64,000 nt of DNA from Hypoxylon rubiginosum (Eukaryota; Ascomycota; Sordariomycetes; Xylariales; Hypoxylaceae): positions 372,001 through 436,000 of the forward strand of contig CADCXA010000025.1 in NCBI GenBank assembly GCA_902806565.1. The letters run 5' to 3'. The notes under the pieces are model-generated. The model was not told the DNA's origin. It made no database searches and was given only the letters and a program-made list of their open reading frames with translations. Of this stretch, positions 10,973 to 25,514 are shown piece after piece. A program made the position numbers and the translations under genes. Within the stretch, counting starts at the first letter, position 1. Every line of letters begins with the position of its first letter.

Positions 10973-13900
10973 CTAGATTAATAATACTAAAGTTATTATT
11001 ATTATAATCTTAATTTAAATAATCTAAATATTATTTTTTTACATATATATTTTTTAAGGTATTTTTATTACTATTATTATTAAAACTTATAAAATTTTAA
11101 CGTTATTTTTTTAAATAAATACGTTTAATAAATATAAATTTAATATTATATTATTTTTTAATTAAAATATTTTTTAAAACATTATTAATATTTTAATTAT
11201 TATTTTTACTATAGTTTTTAAAATTTTAATAACACTTTTTAAACTAAATATTTCTAATAAATATACATTTAATATTACGTTTTTATAACTTAAAAATAAT
11301 GTTTTATAGTTTAAAAATAATGTTTTTTAACCTAGGTATAATACGAATTATATATGCTTTTTATAAGTTAAATAAATAAAATTAGAATTAAAAAAAAAAC
11401 TAAATTTATTTAGTTTTAATTTAAGAAATAAAAATATTAAAATACGTTATATAATATTTATAAATAATTTTAAAAAATACTAACACTTATTTATATATAA
11501 TTATAAAATATAAATATATTTATTAATTTATTAATTATTATATAAAAAAGAAATTATATTATTATATAATTAAAAATAAGTGTATATATATTTATTTTAT
11601 TATTTTATTATATATTTAACTTTTATATTAATTTATTTGTTTTATATTTTAATATTTTAAAAAAAACTTTATTTTAATTCTAACATTTAATTATAAGTAA
11701 TTAATTATTAAAATATATATTATTTATATAAATAAAAAGTTATTTTATAAATTAATATTTCCTTTTTTAAAATAATTTATAAAAATGTTTTATAATGTTT
11801 TTTTTATATTTAAATTTTATTTAAAACTAATAAAATATAATAAAAAATATAATAATTATTTTAAAGTTACGGTTATAATTTATTACTTAATAATAAAAAA
11901 ATATTTACGTTTTAAAAAAAATTATATAAAATTATTTAAATATAAATAACTTATAATATATTTAAAATCGTTAAATAAGGTAAGAAATTTTATTTTTAAA
12001 AATAAAATTATTAAATAAAATACTAAAAAAACTATAATTAATTTAATATAATAATTATAATAACTAAGTTTTATTATTATTATATATAATATTAATATAA
12101 TATTAAATTATAATTATTTTAATATTTAAAAAAACTTATAAAAAATTATTATTATATATTATTATTATTAAATAAGTTATTAATTTAAATAAAAGTTAAT
12201 AATATATTAAACTTATTATAATTTAGTTATTTAAAAAAAAGAAATTTAAAATTAATAATATCTTTTTATATATTTTCTTATAAAATTAAAATTATAATAA
12301 TTTATATATAATTTATATATATATTAATAAAAAATATATATATTTTAATTATTAAATTTTTATTAGTTTTATTTATATTAAATTTATTGGTTTTTTTCGT
12401 GTTAAAAATTTTTTTATAAACATATTTAATATTAAAATATTTATCTATATTATATAAGGTTTTATTATTATATTTAGTTTTTTAAATACGATAATAATTA
12501 TAAATTATTTATATATAAGTTAGTTTTTTTTTTTTTTTTTTTAAGTAAAATATCCTTATAAACTTTATAAAAAAAAAAATAATAAGAATAAAATAAATAA
12601 TTATTTAATAAACTATTTATAATAATATTCATATTTAAAAGTTATTAAAAAAAAATATAATAAACTATAAATAAAATATAAACTTATAATATAATTAAAA
12701 TTAAATTATTTTTATTTTTAAGAAATTAAAAATTAACTTATTATTAAAATAAATAATTATAAAAACCAGCTAATAATAATATTATAAATTAATATTAAAA
12801 TAATAATTTTATTATAATAACTTTTTTATTATTTTATTTATAAAGTAAAAATATTAATAAATATATTAATATATATCTTAAAATCTAAAAATATAATATT
12901 TAACTTAATTATTATTTTTTAATTTAATTATTATAATATTAATATTTATTAATTTTTATTATTTATTAATAAAATTTTTATAATATTTAATCTTAAATAA
13001 CTTTATTTATTAATAAATATTATATTTAAAAAAAAATATTATTATTATATTTTAAAATTATAAAACACCTTAATTATTATTTAATAATTTATTATTAAAA
13101 TCATTAATAATTACTTAATATTTATAAGTTTTTTAACTAGTTTTAAATTTATTTATATTAATTAAATTAATAAACTTAAATAATAATATATTAATTTTTT
13201 ATTTATATATATTTATAATATCTATTAAAATAACTTATTTAAAATAATTATAATATATAAATCTTAAAATTACTTAATATTTTTAAACTTTATAATTAAT
13301 TTTAATATTATTTATATTAAATAAATTAATAAATTTAACTAATAATAAATTAATATTATATTTATAAATATTTATATTATATTATAATAATTATTTAATA
13401 ATAATAATTATTTTTAACTTTAAAATAATATTAAAAATCTTAAAAATATTAATAAACGTAAATAATATTTTAATTAAAACTAATTTAATGTTAAAAGTTA
13501 TATTTTTTTTTTTAATAAACAAATTAATATTTTTTTTAACTATGTTATTTTTAAAAAAAAATAAAAACTATAACTTTTTAAACTTATAAAATATAATTTT
13601 ATATATAAAACTTCTAGTTTATTTTACGCCGGTATTTTTTTTTATTTCTTATTTTTACTTCTTTTTTTACTTTTAATTTTTCTTTTATATTTATTTTTAT
13701 TATTATATTTACTTTTGTTTATATTTTTTAAACATTTTATTTTTTATTTTTTATTTTTTTATTATAATTATATAATATTTTAAGTTATTTAAAAATAATA
13801 AACTATTATTAAATTAATTACTTTTAAATAAAAGTAACTTAAATTTAATTTATTTTAATTAAACTAGTTTTTTAAAAATTAAAAACTTATTATTATTTTT

Positions 13901-14919
13901 AAATAAGTTAAAAATTAAATTAATTATATTAAATTTTTAAAAACTAATTACATATAAATATATAATATATTATTACTAAATATAAATAATAAATAAAATA
14001 TAAAAAAAATTTAATAAAACTTATTATTATAATTTATATTTAAATTAATAACATTTTAAATAATTTAAATAAAAACAATGTTTATTATTTTAAATTAATA
14101 TTAAAACTTAAATTTATATATTAGTTTAAATTAAAATAACTTTTTTAACTTTTATTATTATACTATAAACTTAAACTTAATATAAAATTATTTAAATTTT
14201 TATTAATTTTATCTATTAAAAATAAATAAATAAATAAATAAAAAAAAGTTATTATTTATTTTATCGGTAAAATTATAATAATTTCTTAATATATAAATAT
14301 ATAAATAATATATATATTATATTTTATTATGTTTTTTAATTATATTTAAAGTATTATATTTTTATTAAATAAATTACTTATTATTATAATATTATAATTA
14401 ATAATTATAATTAATTAAATTTTGTTTTTTTTATTACATTAACCTTTTAAATAAATTTTATTTAAAATTTAACCTTAATATAAATTACTTATTTATTAAA
14501 TTTAAACTTTAAAATAATATTATTAATAAATTAAAATTATAAATTATAAACTATAAGTTTTATATAATATAAAATTTTAATATTAATTGTTTTTAATTAT
14601 ATTAAAAAATATATATTAAATAAAATAATAAAAAAACTTATATTGTTTTATTTTTATTATTAATATAATTATTAACTTATTATTTTTTTTTTTAATATAA
14701 TATTAATAAATAATTATATAAATTTATAATTTCATTATTTTATTAACTTATTAATAATTTAACTATTTTATTTTTTTTATAATAAATAACCGTTTTATTT
14801 TATTAATTTTATTTAATATTTTAATACTAGTTTTATTTATATTAATTAATAAAATATTATTTAAAATAATTAATTTATTTAATATAAATAATATATATTT
14901 ATTAAATAATTTAATTAAA

Positions 14920-15125
14920 ATAAAATGTTTTTATTTAATAAGTAACTTATTTAAAATAAAAGTTTTTTATTTAATAAATAATTTATTTAAAGTAAAAGTT
15001 TTTTATTTAACGGATAATTTATTTAAAACCTATTTTATAAATAATTTATTTAAAATAAAAGTTTTTTATTTAATAAATAATTTATTTAAAATAAAAGTTC
15101 TTTATTTAATAAATAATTTATTTAA
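14920..15125 (+). repeat. 36-bp tandem repeat in AT block 1
   Basis: Five to six imperfect copies of a 36-bp unit containing AAAAGTTTTTTATTTAATAA. One copy is shortened near 15030. No coding sense is visible. Confidence 0.75.
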
Positions 15126-18100
15126 GGTAGCTAGTTTATATTTAATTTTTATACTTTTAATAAAATTAACTTAAAATTATTTATATTTAAATATATTTTT
15201 TATTTTAAATTAATATATATAAAAAATAATATTTAAACTATAAAATATAACTAATTAAAAAAAAAATAATATATTTAAGTTTAATAAATTACTTGGTGTT
15301 ATATATTTAACCTTAAAATTATTAATAATAACTTAATAAAAAAAAAATTATAAATATTATATTTTTTATAATTATTTATATTAAATATTTTAATAATATT
15401 TTTATAAAATATTATTTTTATTATATTATATACACCTAGTAACACCTATTACTAGTTTTTTATATAAATATCGTAATATTTTATAAAAAAAAAAATAAAA
15501 ATTATTAAAAACTATATATAAAATAAAAGTAATAAAAAAAAGTAAAAATAATATAAAAAAACATTAAAATAACTACGTTAGAAATAAATATTATAAACCA
15601 TTTAAATATTAAAACTATTTAAAAGTTAAACGCTTAAATTAATATTATTATATATATAATAATTATTTTATATATTTTTAATAATTTAACTTATTAAAAA
15701 ATTTTTTCTTATTTATTATTTTTATAAAAAACTTATTATTATATAACGTTTTACTTTTTTAAATTAATTTAATATTAAATCGATTTTATTAAAAATTATT
15801 ATTATTTTTATAAAAAATAATTTATTAAAATATATAATTTTTACTTATTTTTATAATATAAATATATTTATTTATTATATTTAATTAAAACTTTAAATAA
15901 CATATAATATAAAAAAATAATTTAATATAAACTAAATAAATATTTAAATATAAATATATTTTTATTACTTAACTAAATAATTAAAAATTATTAAAAACTT
16001 AAAAAACATTAAAATATATAACTGTAATTTATTAAAAAAATCTATTAAATTAATATAATAATTAGTTTAATCCTAAAATAATAAAAATAAAAAAAAGTAA
16101 ATTCCATATTAATAAATCCATTTATACGTTAAAAAAATTTTTCCAAAAAGGTTTTCTTTTTAATTAATAACAGTTATTATATTAATAAAAAATATTTTAT
16201 TAATTATAACTAATAAAATTTTATTTTATATTAAAATAAACGCCGCTTTATTATTTAATTATATATTTTTATTTATAAACTTTATTTTAATTATAATTAA
16301 TAATATTTTTATTAATCTTAATAAAAATAATAAAAGTTTTATTATTAATTAAAATTAAAAAATAAATAATTTAATAGTTTATATAAAAATAAACTGGTTG
16401 TTATAATTATTAAAATAATTAAAAACTAATATTTAAAATATATTTTTAGTTTTTTTTTTTTATATATAAAAAGATAAAATAACATTTTTCTTTTTTTAAT
16501 ATTAAAAAAACTATTTTTTATTATAAAATATTAAGCGGTAAAAATGTTTTATATTTTATTACTTAAACTTAAAAACGTAGTTAAAAACACTATATATTTT
16601 AAATAAAATATTATAAATAATTAAATAATAAAAAAACTTTTTTATTTTATTTTTTTAAAATTTAAATAATAAATAAAACTAATTTAAACCTTTAAATACC
16701 TTTAATTAAAACTTTATACATATAAAAAATAAATATAAAAAAGTTATAATATTTAAAATATTAATAGTAAGTTATTTTATATTATTTAAAATATATTTTA
16801 ATTAATTTATATAATTATTTAAGTTTTTTAAGTTACGTTTTTTAATAATAAATATAAATATTAATATATTTTTTATATTTATTATAAATATATTTATTAT
16901 TTTTTATAAAATATAAAATTTTTTAATAATATAAGTTAAATGTTAAATTAAAATTAATAACTTGTTAAATAAATAAGTTATAGTTAATTTTACACACTTA
17001 ATAATTATTACTTTTTTTATTTTTTATATAATTACCTGCCTTTTTTTTATTTAAATAAATAACAAATAATCGTGTTATATATAAAAAAAATAATAAAAAC
17101 AATATTAAAAAAAAAAAAAAATTTTTAATAAAAATAAAAATAATTATTTTATAAAAAAAAATACGTGATTTTAAAAAGTTACTTTAATTATATAACTAAA
17201 AATAATAACCTTATTTATATAATTTTAATAATATTTTATAATGTTTATAAAATTAAATAAATATAAAAAAAATTATTAAATTTTTATTTAAAATAATTAA
17301 AATTAATTTTTTATAAAAAAATATAATATATAATAAAACTATAAATAAATAAAATAACGGTTTTTTATATATTTTTATTAATTTAATTATTTAAATATTA
17401 TATTAATTTAAATATTTTATATAATATAAAACTATATATTTTAAAATTAATATAAAAGTTTTTTATTTATATATTATAATATTATTTAAATAATATTATT
17501 ATTTTTTAAATTAATAAAATATTATAATATAAATTTAAATTAATTTAAAGTTTTATAAAAATAAAATTATTTGTTAATATTTAAACAAAAAACTTTCCTA
17601 AAATTAAATTTTTTTATAGTTTTAAAAAAAATCCTATATTAATTTTAATTAATAAACCTTTTAATAATATTTTTATATATAAAACATTTATAAAAACTAA
17701 ATAAATATTAATATTATTATAATTAAAATTTATTAGTTTTTTATAATAAAATTAAAATATAATTTAATTATTTAATATTTATAAAAAAAAAAACCTAATA
17801 TTAATTTAATTTAATAATTATTTAAATAAAAGTTTTAATAATAAAAGTTAACTTATTATAATCTAATAATATATTTTTTTAAATTTATAAAATATATATA
17901 TTATTTTATTTATTATTAAAATATTTATAATAAAAAAATCTTTAATTAATTATAAAATATATAAAGTATAAAAATTAATTTTATTTTTTTTATTTAAATT
18001 TAACTTAAATATAATATAAAATAAAAAATTAATAAACTAATAAAATAAAAATATATTATATATTAATTATATTAATTTTTTTATAATTATTAATAAACGT

Positions 18101-21100
18101 TTAATTTTTTTAAAAATTTAAATAAAAATTAAATTTATAAGATTATTTAAAAATATATATAATTTAATATTTTAAAATTAATAACTTTTAAAATATATTA
18201 TTAATAATATTTATAAGCTATATAATAACATATAAAAAAATAAAACTTTAATAAATAATAACTAAAAAAAATGTTTATAATCCTTAGTTTTAATTATATA
18301 TAATTTATAAATAATTATTAAAAATTTTACTTTATTAGTTTTAAAATTTATATAAAAATTAATACATATTCTTATAAAATATTATAATATAATATTAATA
18401 AATTTAATTTTTTATTTTTTAATTTATATAAATAAATACTTCTTATTATAAATAAATTTAATTTTAAACTATAATTTATTTATATAAATTATAAAGTTAA
18501 AATAATTATTTTAATATATACGTTATATTAATTAATTATATAAATTAAACTAAAAATAATTATTATTTATTTAAATAATATAATAATTACTTTTTTTTAA
18601 AAAAATAAAATTACAAAGTTATATAAATAAAAAAATAATAAATAAAATAAAAAAATTAAGTAATAATAAATAAAATTATAAAAAAATGTAATAAAATGTT
18701 AGATTATAAATATAAATTATTTATAAAAATACTAAATATAATTAATATTAATAAAATTATTTTAAATTTTTAATTATAAAAAATAATTTTAATATAAATT
18801 TAATTGTTAATTAAACCGTTTTATATATTATATATAACAATATATTATAATAAAAAGTTATTAAATTTATAAAATAATAAAATAACTATTAAATTAAATA
18901 CCATTTAAATAAAAACCATGTTATAAATAGTTATATAAATTAAATATAATTAAATATTATTAATAATAATATAATAAATTATATTATAATAATAAACTTT
19001 AAATATAATTTTAAATTAAAATAATTATTATAAAAATTAAAAAAGTTATTAAAAAAATACAATTTTAAAAATTTTTTAATATTAAAAATAAAATAAATTT
19101 ATAATAAATAATTAATATAATATCTATTAAAACTAGTTTATAAAAATATAATTAATTTTTATAAAAATAATTATCTAATTTTAAAATATTATTTAAAATA
19201 ATATATAATTATAAATATAAAATTAATATTAATATTAAATAAAATATTTTATAATAAAAAAATATAATATTTAAATTAATTAAATAAAATTTAATATTAT
19301 ATAAATTAAATATAAGAAAATATTAATAAGTTAAAAGTTACATAAAAACAAATATAATTAAATAAAAATAAATTTAATAAATAATTTAAAATAAATATTT
19401 TTAATATAATATAATTATTTATTTATAAATAATATAAATTATTTTAATATTTTAATTTAAATATATAATAAACATATATTAAATAATTATTAATTTATAA
19501 TAAATTAATAAATTATAATTTAAATACTTACTTATTTTAATTAATATATTTTATATTTATTATTTTAAATTAAAAAAATCTTATATTTTAAACTTTTTTA
19601 AATATTTTTATTTATTTATTAATATTTATATATATTACCTAGATTTTAATATATTTATAATATTATATAGATTTTATTATTTTTTTATATATATTATAAT
19701 TATATTAAAGTTTTATTTTTTTATTTTTATATTCTTTTTTTAAAAAGAATTATTTAATTTATTATTAAAAACCATTAATATTTACTATTTAAATTATTTT
19801 AATTTAAGGTTAATATTTAATATTTAAACTGTTAAAAATAATAATGTTTTTTATTTTTTAATATATATTATTATATATATTATAACTAGAAATATTTAAA
19901 CTTTTAATAAAAAAATAAGCGTTAAAAATTAATAACGTTATTAATATAATATTTATTTATTTAAAATATTAAATCCTTTAAAATTTATTATTAAATTAAA
20001 AAATAATATTTTTCTTGCTAGTTATTATTTTTTTTTTATTTTAAACTATAAAAACAAATAAAAATATAAGTAAATTTTATTTTATTTATTAAATATTTTT
20101 TTTATATTAACTTTTATAATATATATAGTTTGTTATTTTTTTTTTTTAAATTTTAATTAGTGGTTTTTTTTAATAAAAACGAAACTAAATTTAAAATAAA
20201 TATTATTACTATTAATTTAAAAATATTTAAAAACCGAAAAAAATTCCTTTTATAATTAACCGAGTTATTTTAATCGCTCCGGTTACTTTAATTAATCTTT
20301 TAGTTATAATTAACTAGCTATAAATAAACTAAATAACTAATTAACCCGTTTTAAAACTTATTAAAATTTTAAAATATTAGTTTAAATATTAAGTTTAAAA
20401 TCTCTTTTTTAAGTTTTTAAAAATAAAACCTACCGTTTTATTAAAATTAAAATTAAACTTTATTATAACTATATAATTTTATTAATATATAAAAACTAGT
20501 TTATTTAAAACTATATATATAAATATAATTTTAAAATTTTAACATTTAAAAATAATTTTTTTAATTTACCTTTTAATATATTATTTTTTTATTAAATTTT
20601 TATTATTTATTAAATTAATTTAATATAATTTTATTTTTTAAAAATATTAATAATTTATAGTTATTAATTAATTATATATTATAAGTTTTAAATATAAATT
20701 TAAATAATTTTAAAATTATTAGTTTATATTATAACCTTTAATATTTAACTATAAATAAAGTTTTTATTAAATATTTTTTCGCTTATTTTATTTAATTTAT
20801 TTTTAATAATATTATTATATTATTTTTTATTAATTAAATTATTAAAAAAAAAACTTTTAAATTATATATTATTAATTTATATCTTAAACTAAACTATATT
20901 ATAAAAAAGAAAAATATTTAAAATATTAAATATAAATTTTATATTAATATTTATAAGTTAACTTAGTTTTATATTAATAATAAATATAAATTAAATAAAT
21001 TAAATAATATATTTAATATTAATAATAAAATTAAAATATTTAAAATATTTTATATTAAACTTTTTATCCTTAAATCTTATAATTTTGGTTTTTATAATAA

Positions 21101-23192
21101 TAATATTAAAATATATTATAAAAAAATATTATATAAAAAAATATAATTTAATAATATATATAATAATAATTATAACCATTTAATAAAACACTTAAAATTA
21201 TATTTTTTATTTTTTAGTTTTAAATTAAAATTTAATTATAATTTATTTAATTTTTAAAACTTAAATACACCTAACTTTAAATTTAAATCTAAATTAAATT
21301 ATAATTTATTAAATTTTTAAAATACTTTTAATCTTAAATTTAATTTTTAGTTTAATTTTAAACTTAATTTAATTAAACTTAATTATAATAATTATTTTAA
21401 TAATAAAAAAATAAAATATAATTTAAAAAAACTAAATATTAAATTTAAATTAAACTTTTTATTTTTAATAAAAAGTAATAATATTATATAAATAAATAAT
21501 AATAATAATAATATAAATAAAACTAAAGGTAAAAATAAAAATAAAATAAAAATTAAAATATTTAAAGTTAAATTACCTTGGTTTTATAAAAATAATAAAT
21601 TATTATATAAAAATAATTATAATATTATAAGTAATATAAATTAAATTATTTATTTATATTAAATTTATAAAAATTACTAAATGGTTTTTTTTTTATATAT
21701 TATATTTAAATAATTAATATAATTAATTAACTATAAATAAATTTATATAAAAAATAAATAATAAAAATAATAAATAAAAAAAAATTAATAAATTAAATTA
21801 ATATATAAATAATAATAAGTTTAATATTATAATAAGATTTTTTTATATACCTTTTAAATAATAATAATTACTAAATTTTTTAATATTAACTTTAATTTAT
21901 TAATATATTATAATAATATTATTTAAATAATTTTAAAAAAAATAATCTATTTATAAATAATATATATTTTTAATATTTATTTATAATTATAATAAGTTAA
22001 AATAAATAATAATTAAATTATTTTATAATTAAAATATATACCACTTTAATATTTATATTATTAAAAAGCTTTTAATTAAATAAAATTTTAAATTATAAAT
22101 ATATTTTTTATATATTATAAATAATTAAATTAAGTTATATTAAATATATTAAGTATTTAAAAAAAAATAAAGTTTTAAAGTTATAAATTATAAATAATAA
22201 TATTAAAAAAACTAAAAAATAGTTTTTAAAACCTTTATTTTATTTTATTAATTAATTATAATAAATATATAATATATTGGAATCAGTAAAAATTACTAAT
22301 TATATTAAATATATAAAAATTAATAAAAGTTATTTAATAAAATATTATATAATAAATATAACTTTTAAATATTTTTTAAATATTAAATAACTAATTAAAT
22401 ATTTAACTTTTTTTTTTAATAATATTTTATATATATAATTTTTTTTTATATAATTTATATTATAAAACCTTTAAATTATTTTAATAAAAATTATATAAAT
22501 TTTCCATATATTTTCCTTATTTTTTTTTTAACATTAAATAATTATATATTTATCGTTTTATTTATATATTTATATAATATATTATTTTTATTTAATTATT
22601 TGTTTTAAATTATTTAATAAATTATTTTATATTATTTTATTATATATATTTTTATTTTTATTTTATTAAATTAATAACTTTAATTTTAATTATATTTATT
22701 ATTTAATTTATTTAGTTATATATATATTTTTTTTTATTTTTTATAACAATAAAAAATATTATTATTAAAAAATATTTTAAAAAAGTTTTTTATAAGTTAG
22801 AAATATTTTAAAAACTAATTTTATTTATTATATTTTCCTTTTTTTTAAATTAAAATAATATAATTATTATAATTTACCATTTTAAATATAATTTATAGGT
22901 TTTATTTAATTTTTATAATAATGATTTATATAATGTTAATTATTTTATTATATATTATATTTATTATATTTTTATTAATAATATCTAAAAAAATAATAAA
23001 AAGTTAAATATTAAAAATAAATTATATTTATCTTTTTTTTAATATAAAAATAAAATAATATTATTAAAAAATAATATATTATTAAAAATAATATATTATT
23101 TTCACGTTTTAAAATTTAAACCAAGTTTATTATATATTATATTAAAATTATTCTTTTTTATATTAATAAGTTATAAAAAAACCTTATATTAT

Positions 23193-23324
23193 TGCCCGAG
23201 TTTACGAGGGTTATTGTGTCGTGTTTTTTTTCTATGGGAGCTCGCCGCCCAAATAGGAAAGTAAAACCTCGACCACATACTGGCCCGTGCGCACCTTGTA
23301 AAAAGAAGACGAGAGCCAATTGAA
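23193..23324 (+). repeat. Right copy of 132-bp direct repeat, less decayed
   Basis: Gapless partner of 7733-7864. It keeps the C and G residues lost in the left copy and so approximates the older sequence. It marks the sharp edge where AT block 1 gives way to normal-composition DNA. Homology stops after 23324 on both sides. Confidence 0.75.
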
Positions 23325-23454
23325 AAGAAAGCTTGAAACGATACAGAACCGGTTCTTAGCTTAGTAAATCAGTTTCTTTTCCCAATTTGCGATACGAGAA
23401 AAAAATCTCGTGATAGCTTCAAGAAGTTTTTATGTCCTTTTTATTACGGCTTTT

Positions 23455-25194
23455 TTAGGTATTTATATCTATAAGTACACTTGTGTCTAGCCAGTTAAGG
23501 ACATGCCTGTTTTCCCATATAATACGTAAAGTTTGTCTCTTTTCTGTCAAGGTGTCCAATCTGCTCTTTAGTTCTTTGTATTGCAGCTGTGTGTGCCTTA
23601 GCCCAACCTTCTTTCCTAAGATGCGCATGTGTTTATGGCAAAGTTCTTGGCTATGAAGTGTTGCGTATGTGTCCAGTAACCCTAGGCTATACTTGAAGTT
23701 GGTGGTTGGTGATGTTCCCAAGGTTCGCAACCATCTTCTAGGAATATTCCTCTTACACGTACAGAAGCCTTCCCAGTTCTTCTCGTTGCTGCTGCATGAA
23801 GTCTCGACTTCACTGTCTTCACTCTGTATAGGGGTATATTCACTCTGTATAGGGGATTCTATAGTGGTGGCTTGTGAGCTTTCCCGGCTGGCTTGCTCTT
23901 CGCTGACGCTGTCCCTAGCGGCCTTGCTGTTTAGGTGTTGGTAATATATCTGAACAGCTACCGTACTAATGTCCCAGGGCGCTGCCTTTGGTACCAGTAA
24001 CTCGTCTCTATCCGGTGTACAGGATTGTGACGGCGGTTGGTTATATTCTGCGTTGGTCTCCGGCGATAGAGTGACTGCGAAGTGGCTCCTTTCTACGTTG
24101 TGTTCTAACAGCCCAGTTGTTGCTGAACTGCTTCCTGTTAGGGTGTCATCTATTAATCTTGTCCCCTGTATTTCGACAGTTTCCGGGTTGGTAATGGTAG
24201 TGTTCGTTTTTTCCGAGTTGATTTCTTTTGCATCGATGCCTGCAATCGGGACTTTCACTGGTCCGGCCTCTATACACCTTGTATGTTTTTCAACATCTGT
24301 TGACCCGGTTTCCTTTACTCTTAATTCTGTAGAGTTGATCTTTTCTGACCTAGCCCCTGTATATTCGCTCTGTTGGGGCCTGATCTCGACAGACGGTGAG
24401 TTTTGTGCCTGATCCCCTTCTTGCTCGATCCCTCCCAAGTAAGTACTTGCTGATTCGACTTCCACCGAGTTCCTGTCGGTTAAAGAGAATTTAATTAAGT
24501 CTTTCTCAAATGGAGCGATGACCCCGAACTCGTCCAATTTTAACCTGTTCGCTTGAAGCCACTGATCGTTGATTTCTTTCTTTAAAAACAATTCTAACCT
24601 TGTTTTTTTCTTTTTGCCATGTAGCCCTTCACGAGCGCTTTTAATGTCTGCGCTGGTAATTTCTCTGTCTAATCTTATGCCTCGTCCTCTTTTTTCAAGT
24701 CTTCGATAGATTTCGTAGTTCAGACGGGTTCTCGCTTCGTTCCAATCTCTAACACGAGAGGCAAATGCCTTCAGTTGCTCTAGAAACGACTTGGTGTCCA
24801 GGTGTTTAGGAAGGTGGTTAACCCATTGTAGAGCAGTTTCGCTCCCTTCCCAGTAAGTAGTAATGTTTTCCCTCAGGCTTGTTTTTCGCTCCTCATTAGT
24901 TCGGTATACATGGTGAGACTCGATCACATGTTGTGGAATATATTCCGTAAGAGAAACTTTTTTAGCGAACGTATTCTCCTGTACGTCTTCTAAAATGTAC
25001 GCAAATAAGTCGTTGAAGTCTTTTTCTCTTTTTGCTTTCAGTTCGTAGGCCAGACGGGTAATTTCGACCTCTACCACAAATCTCTCTCTATCGTCCACGA
25101 TTTTTTTCATGTATTGAATGAGTGCAGCAGTGGATGGAAAACTCTGATTATTATAAGTAAGATATGAATCCGCTGGGTTTTTATAATCCATCAT
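23455..25194 (-). CDS. Orphan protein, 579 aa, charged and helical with Ser/Thr-rich middle
   Basis: I do not recognise a family. One uninterrupted frame starts at tandem ATGs (25194 and 25191). Residues 1-225 are rich in Lys, Glu and Arg and look alpha-helical, with a basic run G-K-K-K-K-T-R. Residues 230-460 are acidic, Ser/Thr/Glu-rich and low in complexity. The C terminus (about 470-579) is basic with C-T-C-K-R and R-R-W-L and probably a coiled coil. A 20-bp tandem duplication encodes a repeated S-P-I-Q-S-E / T-P-I-Q-S-E stretch. It ends only about 130 bp from the RIP-decayed repeat yet has no stop, so it is probably single-copy or recent. It is co-oriented with the next gene and could be nuclear; that is a guess. 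Confidence 0.6.
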   Translation of the reverse strand: MMDYKNPADSYLTYNNQSFPSTAALIQYMKKIVDDRERFVVEVEITRLAYELKAKREKDFNDLFAYILEDVQENTFAKKVSLTEYIPQHVIESHHVYRTNEERKTSLRENITTYWEGSETALQWVNHLPKHLDTKSFLEQLKAFASRVRDWNEARTRLNYEIYRRLEKRGRGIRLDREITSADIKSAREGLHGKKKKTRLELFLKKEINDQWLQANRLKLDEFGVIAPFEKDLIKFSLTDRNSVEVESASTYLGGIEQEGDQAQNSPSVEIRPQQSEYTGARSEKINSTELRVKETGSTDVEKHTRCIEAGPVKVPIAGIDAKEINSEKTNTTITNPETVEIQGTRLIDDTLTGSSSATTGLLEHNVERSHFAVTLSPETNAEYNQPPSQSCTPDRDELLVPKAAPWDISTVAVQIYYQHLNSKAARDSVSEEQASRESSQATTIESPIQSEYTPIQSEDSEVETSCSSNEKNWEGFCTCKRNIPRRWLRTLGTSPTTNFKYSLGLLDTYATLHSQELCHKHMRILGKKVGLRHTQLQYKELKSRLDTLTEKRQTLRIIWENRHVLNWLDTSVLIDINT

Positions 25195-25514
25195 ACAGTG
25201 GAAGCCATGTTAAGGGGAGAGAGGGCGACGATATTATCCAGATCTTTAAAAATTGTGATGGGCATGTTGACAAGCTTGGGAGAACAAAGGTGATATTCAA
25301 AGTACCGGCGGTTAGCCGGGACTTTAGTCTAGACAAGGACTATCAACAAAGGGAAGAATGCGATCCCCACTGGGAACGGTTCCTTTCCTACTATAAATAC
25401 AGGAGACGTAAGACATCTCATCTTAAAGTCGTCAGTTTTTCAATCCCCCCTCTACATCTTCGTCGAAAAGTTTCTTCTTGCTGCAAAATCGGCCGCGCCT
25501 ATCCCGATTTTACG

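Larger units (their letters stand above)
7865..23192. other. AT block 1: RIP-destroyed repeat DNA, 15.3 kb
   Basis: Almost pure A and T, with scattered single C and G residues and stops in all frames; no gene can be read. A short G-rich purine tract lies near 7877-7915. Residual C/G clusters occur near 8028-8037 (CCGGTGCC, matching the edge of block 2) and 20230-20350. Such AT isochores form when RIP mutates repeated DNA over and over; it presumably began as retrotransposon or other TE copies. The original family cannot be named from the sequence. Confidence 0.85.

Noticed and set aside
7733..23324. Calling AT block 1 a single LTR retrotransposon
   Set aside because: The direct repeats start with TG, but a matching CA end, primer-binding site and any pol domain are not visible; RIP has erased them, so only a direct-repeat call is made.
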